DNA of 64,000 bases from an uncultured Paracoccaceae bacterium (lineage in GTDB: Bacteria; Pseudomonadota; Alphaproteobacteria; Rhodobacterales; Rhodobacteraceae): positions 124,001 through 188,000 of the forward strand of contig CANLQO010000001.1 in NCBI GenBank assembly GCA_947493335.1. Direction: 5' to 3'. Positions 8,720 to 17,710 of this stretch are shown here, piece by piece (position 1 is the stretch's first letter; every line of letters begins with the position of its first letter). Under the pieces are notes generated by a model. That model worked only from the letters and a program-made list of their open reading frames with translations. It searched no databases and was not told the DNA's origin. The translations under genes were made by a program, and so were the position numbers.

Positions 8720-9063
8720 GATATCTGGTCCCGCTTCTTGTTTGCGCCGCCCCTGCTTTTGCCGACCCCGCAAAGGTGACGAATGTCAGATTGACCCAGA
8801 TGGGCGACACATGGCGCGTCGATGTGAGCATCCTGCATGGTGACACCGGCTGGGACGACTATGCTGATGGTTGGCGGGTCGAGGACGCAAATGGGTTCGT
8901 TCTGGGGGATCGCCCCTTGGCACATCCGCATGTGAATGAGCAGCCCTTCACCCGATCCACATCCGGAGTCGTGATCCCCGAGGGCATGGCAGAGGTCTTT
9001 ATCCGCACCCGGACAAATGTGGACGGCTGGGATACCGAGGTCTTTGCCGTTCCTGTGAACTAA
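8716..9063 (+). CDS. Small secreted protein, function unknown
   Basis: A 115-residue protein with a clear short signal peptide (MRYLVPLLVCAAPAFA), so it should be periplasmic. The start at 8716 overlaps the DUF599 stop in an ATGA. The mature part is rich in aromatic and acidic residues (DTGWDDYADGWRVED, then IRTRTNVDGWDTEVFAVPV) and looks like one small all-beta domain. No cysteines remain in the mature part. I do not recognise the family; translational coupling to the DUF599 membrane protein is the only functional hint. Confidence 0.75.
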   Translation: MRYLVPLLVCAAPAFADPAKVTNVRLTQMGDTWRVDVSILHGDTGWDDYADGWRVEDANGFVLGDRPLAHPHVNEQPFTRSTSGVVIPEGMAEVFIRTRTNVDGWDTEVFAVPVN

Positions 9064-9142
9064 GCGCTGGCTTTGACCCAGCGCAAAGCCTGCGCCAATC
9101 CCCTGATCTAGAATGAGGCATCATTCAGCAGGAGGACGGATC

Positions 9143-9550
9143 ATGTACAGCAACATTCTGGTACCGGTGCTATTGGACGACGACCACGACAGCGCAGCGG
9201 CCTTCAAGGCCGCGCAGGTGTTGGCGGATGAGGGCGCGGCCATCACGCTATTGCATGTTTTTGAGGTTGTGCCGGGCTACGTGGCCGCAGAAGTGCCACA
9301 GGACATTCTTGACCGAAATCACATGCAGACGGCCCAAAAGGTGGCCGAAGCAGCCAAGAGCCTGCCCAATGCCAAGGGTGAAACGGTGATTGGTCATGCC
9401 GGTCGGAGCATTGTGGACTACGCCAAGGCAAACGGGTCCGACTGCATCATCATCGCCTCGCACAAGCCGGGGCTGGAGGATTACTTTCTGGGCTCGACCG
9501 CCGCGCGCGTTGTTCGCCACGCCCCCTGCGCGGTGCATGTGATCCGCTAG
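9143..9550 (+). CDS. Universal stress protein, UspA family
   Basis: A 135-residue single-domain universal stress protein. The ATG at 9143 follows AGGAGG at 9130-9135. The amino terminus MYSNILVPVLLDDDHDSAAAF and the carboxy-terminal nucleotide-binding pattern (ASHKPGLEDYFLGSTAARVV, where G, G and S/T are spaced as in ATP-binding members, followed by APCAVHVI) indicate an ATP-binding UspA-type protein. Such proteins act as cytoplasmic stress modulators. The stop codon interlocks with the stop of the convergent minus-strand gene: the four bases CTAG at 9547-9550 serve both. Confidence 0.93.
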   Translation: MYSNILVPVLLDDDHDSAAAFKAAQVLADEGAAITLLHVFEVVPGYVAAEVPQDILDRNHMQTAQKVAEAAKSLPNAKGETVIGHAGRSIVDYAKANGSDCIIIASHKPGLEDYFLGSTAARVVRHAPCAVHVIR

Positions 9551-11619
9551 CGGCGGCCTTCGCGCAGCCATGCGCCGATCACCAGCAGGGATGCGAGCAA
9601 CAGGAAGGCCCAGGCAGGCAGGAGCGGCGTGATCGAGATATCCGCTGTCTCATAAGCGCCACGCGGGGTGATGCCGATCCAGCCACGTCCGGCGGCAGGG
9701 CGACCGGGGCGGACGCTGCGGATGTCGATATCACCGTCAGCGACATTGCGGATGCCGCCGCGCGTGCTGTCGATCAGGGGCTGCAACGCCGCACTGCTGG
9801 CGATGGTCTGTTCCAGTTCGCGCGGGGCGGCCGGGCCAAGCGCCATGACGGCCTCGCGCTCGCCTTCCTGCAGGCGGTAAAGGCCGATTTCTGGCGCGTT
9901 CCAGAGCGTTTCATAGCGACCGGGCGACACCTCTTCGAGCGGCAGGACGGTTTCGGTGCCATCGGGGTGGGTGACAGTGACATCGCCCACGTCTGCCGAC
10001 AGGCTGCGGCGGATGATGCGCAGGGTCTGGCCTGCGGCCTCGGCGGTCAGCGCCTCTTCCTCTAGCTGGGGTTCCTTCATCATCCAGTGGGCGAGGCGGC
10101 GCAGCAGTTCCAGCTGCGGGCCGCCGCCCTCGAACCCGCGATCCCAGAGCCAGCTTTGATCGGAGGCGAGCAAGGCGACGCGGCCTTCACCGATGCGTTC
10201 CAATGCCAGAAGTGGGCGGTCATCAAGGCCGGACATCAAGACGTTGGCGGTGTCGGGCACCAACACATCCACGAGGCGGAACCAGCGGCCCCAGCCGGGC
10301 AGATCGCTGGTTGGATCGGGGTTGGGAGCAAAGGCGGCAAGGCCTTCGGTCACCGGGTGGCGGTCGCCAAGGTTGGTGACTTGCGGGGTGAACCCCTCTT
10401 CGAACACGCGGGCGCTGGGTTGGCCGGGCAGAATGGCGCCAAGGGGCGAGCGAAAGATGGATTCCGCGCCGCCGTATTCGGGGCCAGAGGACACAAGCAC
10501 CGCACCGCCATCTACCACATAGTTGACGATATTTTCAAGGTAGGGGTTGGGCAGGATGCCCCGGCGACGGTAGCGATCAAAGATGATCAGATCAAAGTCG
10601 TTGATCTTTTCAAGGAAAAGCTCGCGCGTGGGGAAGGCGATGAGGGAGAGTTCATTGACCGGCACGCCGTCCTGCTTTTCCGGCGGGCGCAGGATGGTGA
10701 AGTGGACAAGGTCGACAGAGCTGTCGGCTTTCAGCAGGTTACGCCACGTGCGTTCGCCCGCATGGGGTTCGCCGGACACCAGCAGCACACGCAACCGGTC
10801 GCGCACGCCGTTGATTTGCACCACGGCGGCATTGTTACGGTCGGTGAGTTCGCCGTCCACGGCAGGGGTTTCGAACTGGATCACGTTTATCCCGCCATGG
10901 GGTAGTTCCAGCGGCAGGTCGATTTTCTCGCCAACAGGCACTTCGAATTGCATCGGCGCGCCACCGTCGATGGCGATGGACAGCGGCGCGAAGCGGTCAC
11001 CGGGGGCGGCACCCTGATCGTTGATTTCCAGCGAAAGGGTGATCTGTTCGCCGAGGATTGCAAAGGCAGGGGCGTTGGTGACGACAAGGCGGCGGTCCCA
11101 GTCTTCGGGCTCGCCGGTGAGCAGAGTATGAATAGGGGCGGGCAGGCCGGGGGCGCGTTCGATGTCGTGCAACCGGCCGTCGGTCAGCAGGATAATGCCC
11201 GCGATGCGTCCCTGCGGTTCTTCGGCCAGTGCGGTGGAAAGTGCGGTCATCAGTTCGGTGCCAGCATCACCTTCGCCGTCACCAAGGGTGACTGTGCGCA
11301 ATTCGGTGTTGTTGAGGCGCGCGATCTCAGCCTCGACATTGGCGATGGCGGTGGCGTTTTGGTCAGGGCGGTTGCCGACCTTTTGGCTGGCGGTTTCATC
11401 CACCACGAGGATGACAATGTCTGAAAGCGGCTCTCGGTTTTCCTGTTGCAGCGATGGGTTGGCCAATGCGGCAAGAAGTGCAAGCCCCGCCAGCACGCGC
11501 AGCCACCAGCCCGAGAGGCGACGGTACACCGCAAGGCCCGCGCCAAGGGCCGCGAGACCAGCCAGCACATAAAGCGCCACCAGCGGGATCAGCGGGTCAA
11601 GAACCACGGTGCCGGTCAT
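9547..11619 (-). CDS. Large membrane protein with amidotransferase-like domain, last gene of MoxR operon
   Basis: A 690-residue membrane protein. Two hydrophobic segments lie at the amino terminus, followed by a vWA-like region (IVILVVDETASQ ... IILLTDGRLHD), a class I glutamine amidotransferase-like region (RVLLVSGEPHAGERTW, then FDLIIFDRY and GGAVLVSSGPEYGG) without the nucleophilic cysteine, and a last transmembrane helix (AWAFLLLASLLVIGAW). It overlaps the DUF4159 gene by four bases. This kind of protein accompanies MoxR ATPases and DUF58 proteins in many Gram-negative bacteria, where the set is thought to act at the cell envelope. The exact role is unknown. Confidence 0.75.
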   Translation of the reverse strand: MTGTVVLDPLIPLVALYVLAGLAALGAGLAVYRRLSGWWLRVLAGLALLAALANPSLQQENREPLSDIVILVVDETASQKVGNRPDQNATAIANVEAEIARLNNTELRTVTLGDGEGDAGTELMTALSTALAEEPQGRIAGIILLTDGRLHDIERAPGLPAPIHTLLTGEPEDWDRRLVVTNAPAFAILGEQITLSLEINDQGAAPGDRFAPLSIAIDGGAPMQFEVPVGEKIDLPLELPHGGINVIQFETPAVDGELTDRNNAAVVQINGVRDRLRVLLVSGEPHAGERTWRNLLKADSSVDLVHFTILRPPEKQDGVPVNELSLIAFPTRELFLEKINDFDLIIFDRYRRRGILPNPYLENIVNYVVDGGAVLVSSGPEYGGAESIFRSPLGAILPGQPSARVFEEGFTPQVTNLGDRHPVTEGLAAFAPNPDPTSDLPGWGRWFRLVDVLVPDTANVLMSGLDDRPLLALERIGEGRVALLASDQSWLWDRGFEGGGPQLELLRRLAHWMMKEPQLEEEALTAEAAGQTLRIIRRSLSADVGDVTVTHPDGTETVLPLEEVSPGRYETLWNAPEIGLYRLQEGEREAVMALGPAAPRELEQTIASSAALQPLIDSTRGGIRNVADGDIDIRSVRPGRPAAGRGWIGITPRGAYETADISITPLLPAWAFLLLASLLVIGAWLREGRR

Positions 11620-14369
11620 TGGCCGAGCCTTTCCAGAAGATCCGGCACATGGACCTGATCGGATTTATAGTTGCCGGTGAGCACATGCATGATGAGGTTC
11701 ACGCCAAAGCGGTAGGCAATCTCGCGCTGGCGTTCCCCGGCCATGCCACGACCCACGGGGAACATGCGGTCGCCGTATTGGTCAACGGCCCAGGCCTTGG
11801 CCCAGTCGTTGCCGCCGATGACCACCGGGGTCACGCCGTCGTTGAGGTTGCGAAAGGGCATGCCCTCGGCCAGTTCGGCGTCGGGTGGTGCAGCCTCGAC
11901 CCAGACATCGCGGCTGGCGTAGCGGCCCGGGAAGTCCTGCAACAGGTAAAAGGTGCGGGTCAGGACGTGGTCCTGCGGGATGGGTTCAATGGCGGGGATA
12001 TCGAGGCTGCGCGCGATGGCTTGCAGTTTGCGGCCCTCAGGCGAGGAGGATCCGAACCGGGCTGTGTCGGCGTCGCGTGTATCAAAAAGGATCATGCCGC
12101 CTGTGCGCAGGTAACGGTTGAGCTTGGCATAAGCCTCGCGCGTGGGCAGTGGCTGATCTGCGGTGATCGGCCAGTAGAGGAAAGGGAAGAAGGCGAGTTC
12201 ATCCGCCTCGATGTCCACAGCGATGGGGGCGGCAGGCTCAATCGAGGTACGGCGGAAAAGCGTGTTGGAGAGACCGAGAAGGCCCGCAGCGGCGGTGTTG
12301 TCCACGTCTTTATTGCCGGTGATGACGTGGCCCAGCACGACGTCTGAGGTGGCCTGAACGGCAAAATCGTCCTGGGCGTCGGCAGGCGTCGCCGTCAATG
12401 CAAATGCGAGGAGAAGAGCGACAACGGCATCTGAACGGGGGCCGTGCAGACGGCCACCAACGGCAAGCGAGGCAATGATGTCGATCAGCAAGAGCGAGAG
12501 CGCGGCGGTCAGCAGCCAGCCTTTGAGCGGGGTTTCGGCCACTACGGCGAGGCCTTCGACGGTGATGCGCGGCGGCCATTGTGCGGTGTCGATAGTGGTC
12601 TGTGGGCCAATCACATTGATCGCAAGGCGCTGGTCATCAGAGGCATAGATGCCGGGGCGCAAATCGGGGCTGGGGGTGGCAGAGGCGATGACATCTCCTG
12701 CAACGCCGGGCAGCGTGGAGCCATCAGACAGGCGACCAAAGGCGTCGAGGACGGACTGCGGCAGCCATGTGGTGCCTTCCAGATCGGTGGCGGAAGGCGT
12801 GGCGGGCCGGGTAGAAACCGCGAGCCGTTCAAGCATTTGCACAAAGAGGCCCGACAGCGGCAAGGAGGACCATTCGGCGTTGGCGGTGACATGCACCAGT
12901 ACGATCTGGCCCTCGCCCACTATTTTGCGGGTCACAAGCGGGGTGCCGTCGGCCAGTTGCGCGATGACGCGGTTGGCGAGGGTGGGGTCGGGCTGGGCCA
13001 TGACCTGTGCATTGACGGTGACGTCATCGGGCACAGGTAAACCAAAGAAGGGTGAGCCTTCGGTGAAGGGGGCCAGCGACTTTGGTTCGCCCCATGACAT
13101 GGCACCCCCTACCGCGCGGCCACCGGAACGCAGGCGCACAGGCAAAAGCGGGTCCTCGGTCGCGCGGCCCACGTCAGAGGCGGCAAGGCGGGGACCGGCA
13201 AAGCGCAGAAGCATGCCGCCGCCTTCGATCCATTGCAGGACATTTTCGCCTTCGGACCCGGCGAGCGTTGCCACGTCAGCCAGCACAATCACGTCCGGGT
13301 TGGCGAGCAGGATATCCTCCATCGTGCCGTCGATCAGGTCGGCGGTCGGCGCAAGGGCCTCGCGCAGGTAATAGAGCGGAGAGAGCAGTTCGAGGCCTTC
13401 GGCGTCGCCCGCGCCGGAAATCAGGGCGACCTCGCGGCGGCGCAGGGCGTCATCGACGAGGCTGACCGCAGCGGCAGAGCGTGTGCCGGTGAGTTCAAAC
13501 CGGGTGATGCGGTTGCGCAACTCGGGCGGCAGGTTCAGGGCGTTATCGGCGGTCGGTTCGCCTGCGGTGAAGTCTAGATCCACGGTGGCGAGGGGGCGTT
13601 CAATGCCTGCGGGGTCAAGGCCCACGGCCGTGACGGTGGCGATCAGGTCATTTCCAATGGGCGTGCGGACCGCGGAAAGTTTAACCTCGCCATCCTCGAA
13701 CCGGGCCGGGCGCAACCCGATGGTCTGGCGCGGGGATTGGAAGACGGTGACCTGACCTGCGTCCTCGAACCTGGCCAGCAGGTCCGCGCGGCTGTCGCGG
13801 GCGATGCCGTCCGACAGCCAGAAGGTATCAAAGCTGGACGGCAGGGTATCGGTGAAAGCAGAAAGGGCCTCTGCGTTGGGCTCCCACGGCTGCGGGCTGA
13901 GGTTGGGCAGGCGCTGGGCCACGGCATCCGCCGATTGGAATGTAAGGTCGGCGGGCAGATCGGTCAGCGTCACCACGGCGGCGGTGCGTCCCTGGCGCGT
14001 CGCCTCGGCCAAGAGGGCGGTGATACGCTCTGTCCGGGTTTGCCAGTCGCGGGCGTCGGCCCATGTGCCATCCGCCACTATCAGCAACGGGCCTGTGCCG
14101 GTGCGGTCTGATTGCGGGTTCAGGACGGGGCCAGCGAAGCCGATGATCAGTGCGGCCACGGCGAGAAGGCGCAATAGCAGGAGCCACCAAGGGGTGCGGT
14201 CCGATTGGCTGTCATCATCGGTGAGGCCCAAAAGCAGGGCCACGCCGGGAAAGCGGCGGCGGATCGGTGCGGGTGGGACGGCACGCAGCAAAATCCACAG
14301 GATCGGCAGCGTGATAAGGCCCAATAGGAGCCAGGGGGCGGCAAAGCCGATGGGGCCAATCGACCACAT
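11616..14369 (-). CDS. BatA-like amino terminus plus DUF4159 membrane protein
   Basis: A 917-residue protein. The first 60 residues match the aerotolerance-regulator amino terminus (PWLLLGLITLPILWILLRAVPPAP, RRFPGVALLLGL), with a second helix near residue 65. A long extracytoplasmic part includes an amidotransferase-like stretch (DVIVLADVATLAG, IEGGGMLLRFAGPR), then a middle helix pair around residues 610-660, and the carboxy-terminal DUF4159 domain (FFPFLYWPIT, LRTGGMILFDTRD, GRYASRDVWVE). An AGGTGA sequence precedes the ATG. It is the third gene of the operon, 79 bases after the DUF58 gene and overlapping the next gene by four bases. It probably forms a membrane complex with its neighbours. 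Confidence 0.8.
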   Translation of the reverse strand: MWSIGPIGFAAPWLLLGLITLPILWILLRAVPPAPIRRRFPGVALLLGLTDDDSQSDRTPWWLLLLRLLAVAALIIGFAGPVLNPQSDRTGTGPLLIVADGTWADARDWQTRTERITALLAEATRQGRTAAVVTLTDLPADLTFQSADAVAQRLPNLSPQPWEPNAEALSAFTDTLPSSFDTFWLSDGIARDSRADLLARFEDAGQVTVFQSPRQTIGLRPARFEDGEVKLSAVRTPIGNDLIATVTAVGLDPAGIERPLATVDLDFTAGEPTADNALNLPPELRNRITRFELTGTRSAAAVSLVDDALRRREVALISGAGDAEGLELLSPLYYLREALAPTADLIDGTMEDILLANPDVIVLADVATLAGSEGENVLQWIEGGGMLLRFAGPRLAASDVGRATEDPLLPVRLRSGGRAVGGAMSWGEPKSLAPFTEGSPFFGLPVPDDVTVNAQVMAQPDPTLANRVIAQLADGTPLVTRKIVGEGQIVLVHVTANAEWSSLPLSGLFVQMLERLAVSTRPATPSATDLEGTTWLPQSVLDAFGRLSDGSTLPGVAGDVIASATPSPDLRPGIYASDDQRLAINVIGPQTTIDTAQWPPRITVEGLAVVAETPLKGWLLTAALSLLLIDIIASLAVGGRLHGPRSDAVVALLLAFALTATPADAQDDFAVQATSDVVLGHVITGNKDVDNTAAAGLLGLSNTLFRRTSIEPAAPIAVDIEADELAFFPFLYWPITADQPLPTREAYAKLNRYLRTGGMILFDTRDADTARFGSSSPEGRKLQAIARSLDIPAIEPIPQDHVLTRTFYLLQDFPGRYASRDVWVEAAPPDAELAEGMPFRNLNDGVTPVVIGGNDWAKAWAVDQYGDRMFPVGRGMAGERQREIAYRFGVNLIMHVLTGNYKSDQVHVPDLLERLGQ

Positions 14370-14448
14370 TATGCGTCACCTGCCGTGCGGGACGGTCCTG
14401 TTTGCGCTGGCGCGCAAAAGCGCCCCGCCCGCCCGGAGCCTGAGGTGA

Positions 14449-15321
14449 TCATGTGCGACGCTCCAATGCTTGATAGAGCCAGAGCAGGGCCGTCGTTGCC
14501 GAGGTATCGGTATGATAGGTTGTGAATTGCCAGCCAGTCATGCGCGCGAGTTCCGACAAGCGGTCCTTGCGGGCAGCGAGGCGGTCGAGGTAGCGGGTCC
14601 GTAGCTCACCGGCTTTGAGGGTTTCGTGACTGAGTGCACCGGTCATGGATTCAAAGATGGTGCGGCCATCAAAGGGGAACGCCTCTTCGTGCGGGTCGAG
14701 GACTTGCAGCATGGCACCCCGCACGCCCCGGTCGGCGGCTTTGGTCAGCGCGGCCTCAAATGGGGCGATGTCGCCCAGAAAGTCCGAGACAAAGAGCGCC
14801 CGGGAATGGGGCAGCATGCCTTGGGCATCGGGGGTGCCGTAGTCCGTGTCGCTGTCTTCGGAAAGGATCGTGGAGAGCTTTTCCAATTGGGCCGCACCGC
14901 GGCGGGGTGGCAGGCGCAGGCCGGTGAGGCCGACGCGTTCGCCGCCCCGGTTCAGCAGGATCGCAGCGGCTAGCGACAGCGTGCGGGCACGGGTCGATTT
15001 GGTGGGCAGATTATCGTCGCTGGTGAACCGCATTGACGCAGCCTGATCGACCCAAAGGATCACCGATTGCGCGATCTGCCATTCCTTGTCCTGCACAAAG
15101 GTTGCATCTGACCGTGCCGAACGACGCCAGTCGATATGGCGGACTTCATCATGGTCCTGCGCGGGTCGGTATTGCCAGAAGGTATCGCCCAAACCGGCGC
15201 GTCTGCGGCCGTGCTCGCCCAAAAGTACGGCGCTGGCCAGATGCTCTGCTTCCGCCAGAAGGGCGGGCAGCGGGCTGGCAAGCGCCTCTGACTGCGCGCG
15301 AAGGGCGAGGGGTTGGGTCAT
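14449..15321 (-). CDS. DUF58 domain protein of the MoxR operon
   Basis: A 290-residue soluble protein with the DUF58 signature (EVRHIDWRRSARSD, followed by a vWA-like core with VILWVDQAASM and LFVSDFLGD). DUF58 proteins are usually encoded next to MoxR ATPases and are thought to be the vWA partner that recruits the substrate. Its ATG overlaps the moxR stop by four bases, so the two should be made in stoichiometric amounts. Confidence 0.9.
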   Translation of the reverse strand: MTQPLALRAQSEALASPLPALLAEAEHLASAVLLGEHGRRRAGLGDTFWQYRPAQDHDEVRHIDWRRSARSDATFVQDKEWQIAQSVILWVDQAASMRFTSDDNLPTKSTRARTLSLAAAILLNRGGERVGLTGLRLPPRRGAAQLEKLSTILSEDSDTDYGTPDAQGMLPHSRALFVSDFLGDIAPFEAALTKAADRGVRGAMLQVLDPHEEAFPFDGRTIFESMTGALSHETLKAGELRTRYLDRLAARKDRLSELARMTGWQFTTYHTDTSATTALLWLYQALERRT

Positions 15322-16322
15322 GCGGCGTCGGCGACCTGCGTGATCTCGGCGGCAGTGGTATTGATGAGGCTCACCAGATCCTCACCCCGGGCGCGGGCAG
15401 CGAAGGACAAAGCCATGCGGTGCTCAAGGACCGGCACGGCCATGGCGCGGACGTCCTCTGCCGACGGGGCAAGGCGGCCTTCGAGCAGGGCCTGCGCGCG
15501 GACGGTAAGCATGAGCGCCTGCGCGGCGCGTGGACCGGGCCCCCAGCTGACCGACTGGTTCACCGCGTCAGAGGCATCGGGACCAGGGCGGCAGGCGCGG
15601 ACCAGATCGAGGATCATCTCAACGATGTTTTCGCCCACTGGCATCCGGCGCAAAAGGGACTGGGCATCAAGCAGTTCCTGCGCGGTGAAGACGGCGGATG
15701 CTTCGGCCTCTGACGCGCCGGTGGTGGCAATCAGGATATCGCGTTCGGTGTCGCGGTCGGGGTAGGGCACGTCGATCTGCACAAGAAAGCGGTCAAGCTG
15801 CGCCTCTGGCAGGGGGTAGGTGCCTTCCTGCTCAATCGGGTTCTGTGTGGCAAGGACGTGAAAGGGCGCGCCAAGCGGGCGGTGTTCGCCTGCAATCGTC
15901 ACCTCTTTTTCCTGCATCGCCTGCAAGAGCGCCGATTGGGTCCGGGGGGAGGCGCGGTTGATCTCATCCGCCATCAGAAGCTGGCAAAACACCGGGCCTT
16001 CAATAAAGCGGAACGCGCGCGCGCCATCGGCGGCGGTTTCCAGCACTTCGGAGCCAAGGATATCGGCGGGCATCAGATCGGGGGTGAATTGAATGCGGTT
16101 GCCGTTTAGACCCATGACGGTTGAGAGCGTATCGACAAGGCGGGTCTTGCCCAGCCCCGGCAGGCCGATCAGGACAGCGTGGCCGCCACAGATCAGCGCG
16201 GTCAGGGTCAGGTCGACGACACGGTCCTGCCCCAGAAAGCGGTTGGCGATCGAAGAGCGGGCGGCTGCAAGCTTTGCGCCGAGCGCTTCGATGTCTGCAA
16301 CGAGATCGGCGGTGTCTGACAT
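15318..16322 (-). CDS. moxR: MoxR family AAA+ ATPase
   Basis: A 334-residue AAA+ ATPase of the MoxR family, chaperone-like proteins that work with vWA-domain partners to mature or assemble protein complexes. The Walker A motif is GLPGLGKTR, Walker B is LLMADEINRA, and the family stretch SALLQAMQEKEVTI and ATQNPIEQEGTYPLPEAQLDRF are all present. The start at 16322 (MSDTADLVADIE) is chosen because GGAG lies about nine bases upstream and because a longer frame would run into the divergent gene. It is the first gene of a four-gene minus-strand operon that ends at 9547. Confidence 0.95.
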   Translation of the reverse strand: MSDTADLVADIEALGAKLAAARSSIANRFLGQDRVVDLTLTALICGGHAVLIGLPGLGKTRLVDTLSTVMGLNGNRIQFTPDLMPADILGSEVLETAADGARAFRFIEGPVFCQLLMADEINRASPRTQSALLQAMQEKEVTIAGEHRPLGAPFHVLATQNPIEQEGTYPLPEAQLDRFLVQIDVPYPDRDTERDILIATTGASEAEASAVFTAQELLDAQSLLRRMPVGENIVEMILDLVRACRPGPDASDAVNQSVSWGPGPRAAQALMLTVRAQALLEGRLAPSAEDVRAMAVPVLEHRMALSFAARARGEDLVSLINTTAAEITQVADAA

Positions 16323-16371
16323 GACAATGGCTCCGTTCAGGGTTATGGCGTTATAACAGCAGATATCCCGA

Positions 16372-16971
16372 ATGACCCCAATGGCAAAAACAATGAGCGG
16401 ACAAAAGATTGTGACCCCGACGGCAGAAAGCCTCGCGGCCAGCGCGATGGAGGCACAGGGCAGGGGATTGCCGCCGGTTGAGAGTTGGAACCCGCCATTT
16501 TGCGGCGATCTGGACATGCGGATCGCGCGGGACGGGACATGGTTTTACATGGGCACGCCGATTGGCAGGGCATCACTTGTGCGGCTTTTTTCCACGATCA
16601 TCCGGCGCGACGGGGAAAAGTATTTTCTTGTGACACCGGTCGAAAAGGTTGGGATCACGGTGGATGACGCGCCCTTTGTGGCGATTGATTTCAATAAGCG
16701 CGACAATGACTTGGTGTTTGAAACCAATGTGGGTGACCACGCTATCGCGGGGCCGGATCATCCCATCCGTGTCGCGCGTGACGCAGAGACCGGAGAGCCA
16801 TCGCCCTACATCCTGATCCGACGCAATCTGGAAGCACTGATTGATCGCAAGTCCTTTTACCGGCTTGTCGACATCGGCGAGGTCGAGCCAAGGGACGGCG
16901 TGGATTGGTTTGGCGTCCGTTCGGGCGGCACATTCTTTCCAATTATCACGGCGGCGGAACTGGATGCCTAA
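16372..16971 (+). CDS. DUF1285 domain protein
   Basis: A 199-residue protein with the DUF1285 pattern common in alphaproteobacteria: LPPVESWNPPFCGDLDMRI, then DGTWFYMGTPIGR and LVRLFSTIIRRDGEKYFLVTPVEK, and a final WFGVRSGGTFFPI. Its role is unknown. In other alphaproteobacteria it sits next to the MoxR cluster, as it does here in divergent orientation. The start is uncertain: ATGs at 16372, 16381 and 16393 are all possible and none has a good ribosome binding site. The last eight bases overlap the next gene. Confidence 0.82.
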   Translation: MTPMAKTMSGQKIVTPTAESLAASAMEAQGRGLPPVESWNPPFCGDLDMRIARDGTWFYMGTPIGRASLVRLFSTIIRRDGEKYFLVTPVEKVGITVDDAPFVAIDFNKRDNDLVFETNVGDHAIAGPDHPIRVARDAETGEPSPYILIRRNLEALIDRKSFYRLVDIGEVEPRDGVDWFGVRSGGTFFPIITAAELDA

Positions 16972-17710
16972 ATTCTGTGCGAACCTGACGTGGCTTTTTA
17001 CCGAATTGCCGTTGATGCAGCGGTTTGCCGCCGCCAAAGAGGCGGGATTTGACGCCGTCGAAGTGCTTGACCCGTATGACGCGCCGGTACAGGACATGCG
17101 CGATCAACTGGTCTGGCAAGGGCTGCACATGGCGCTGATCAACTGCCCGCCGCCCAATTATACCGGTGGGGCACTGGGCTATGCGGCGGTGCCGGGGTCG
17201 CGGTTCCAGCAGGATTTCAAGCGGACGCTGCGCTATGCACAGGCGCTGAAGGCCGAGTTTGTGCATATTTTAGCGGGAGAGGCCGAGGGGCCAGAGGCCC
17301 ATGCCACTTATGTGGCGAACCTGCGCTGGGCGGCCCGCGCGGCGGGTCAGCAAAAGCTGACGATTGAACCGCTGAACCCGCATGACCGGCCGGGCTATTT
17401 CCTGAGCGACTATTATCAGGCGCGGGATGTTCTGGCCGAGGTCAAGGCGCCGAACTTGCATTTGCAGTTCGACGCCTATCATGTCGCGCGCATCCATGAC
17501 GACGTCCCAAAGCTTTGGTCTGAGATGCGGCATGTCGTGGCCCATGTACAGGTCGCCCAGGTGCCGGATCGGTCAGAACCAGAAGGCGAAGGTGTTGATT
17601 ACCCTGCGTTTTTCGCCCAGTTGGATGCGGATGGTTATAGCGGCTGGGTCTCGGGTGAGTATCGGCCGCGGGCTGGCACGCGTATGGGTTTGGGCTGGAC
17701 CAGCGCTTAG
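16964..17710 (+). CDS. hyi: Hydroxypyruvate isomerase / TIM-barrel sugar isomerase
   Basis: A 248-residue TIM-barrel enzyme matching hydroxypyruvate isomerase, which interconverts hydroxypyruvate and tartronate semialdehyde in glyoxylate metabolism. Features are MPKFCANLTWLFTELP at the amino terminus, INCPPPNYTGG, the catalytic-type glutamates in LTIEPLNPHDRPGYF and GWVSGEYRP, and the metal-site region LQFDAYH. The start at 16964 overlaps the DUF1285 stop by eight bases, and the stop interlocks with that of the convergent glutamate synthase gene (TTAG). Other members of this superfamily, such as OtnI, have related sequences, so the substrate is probable rather than certain. With glcDEF nearby, a glyoxylate link is reasonable. 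Confidence 0.85.
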   Translation: MPKFCANLTWLFTELPLMQRFAAAKEAGFDAVEVLDPYDAPVQDMRDQLVWQGLHMALINCPPPNYTGGALGYAAVPGSRFQQDFKRTLRYAQALKAEFVHILAGEAEGPEAHATYVANLRWAARAAGQQKLTIEPLNPHDRPGYFLSDYYQARDVLAEVKAPNLHLQFDAYHVARIHDDVPKLWSEMRHVVAHVQVAQVPDRSEPEGEGVDYPAFFAQLDADGYSGWVSGEYRPRAGTRMGLGWTSA

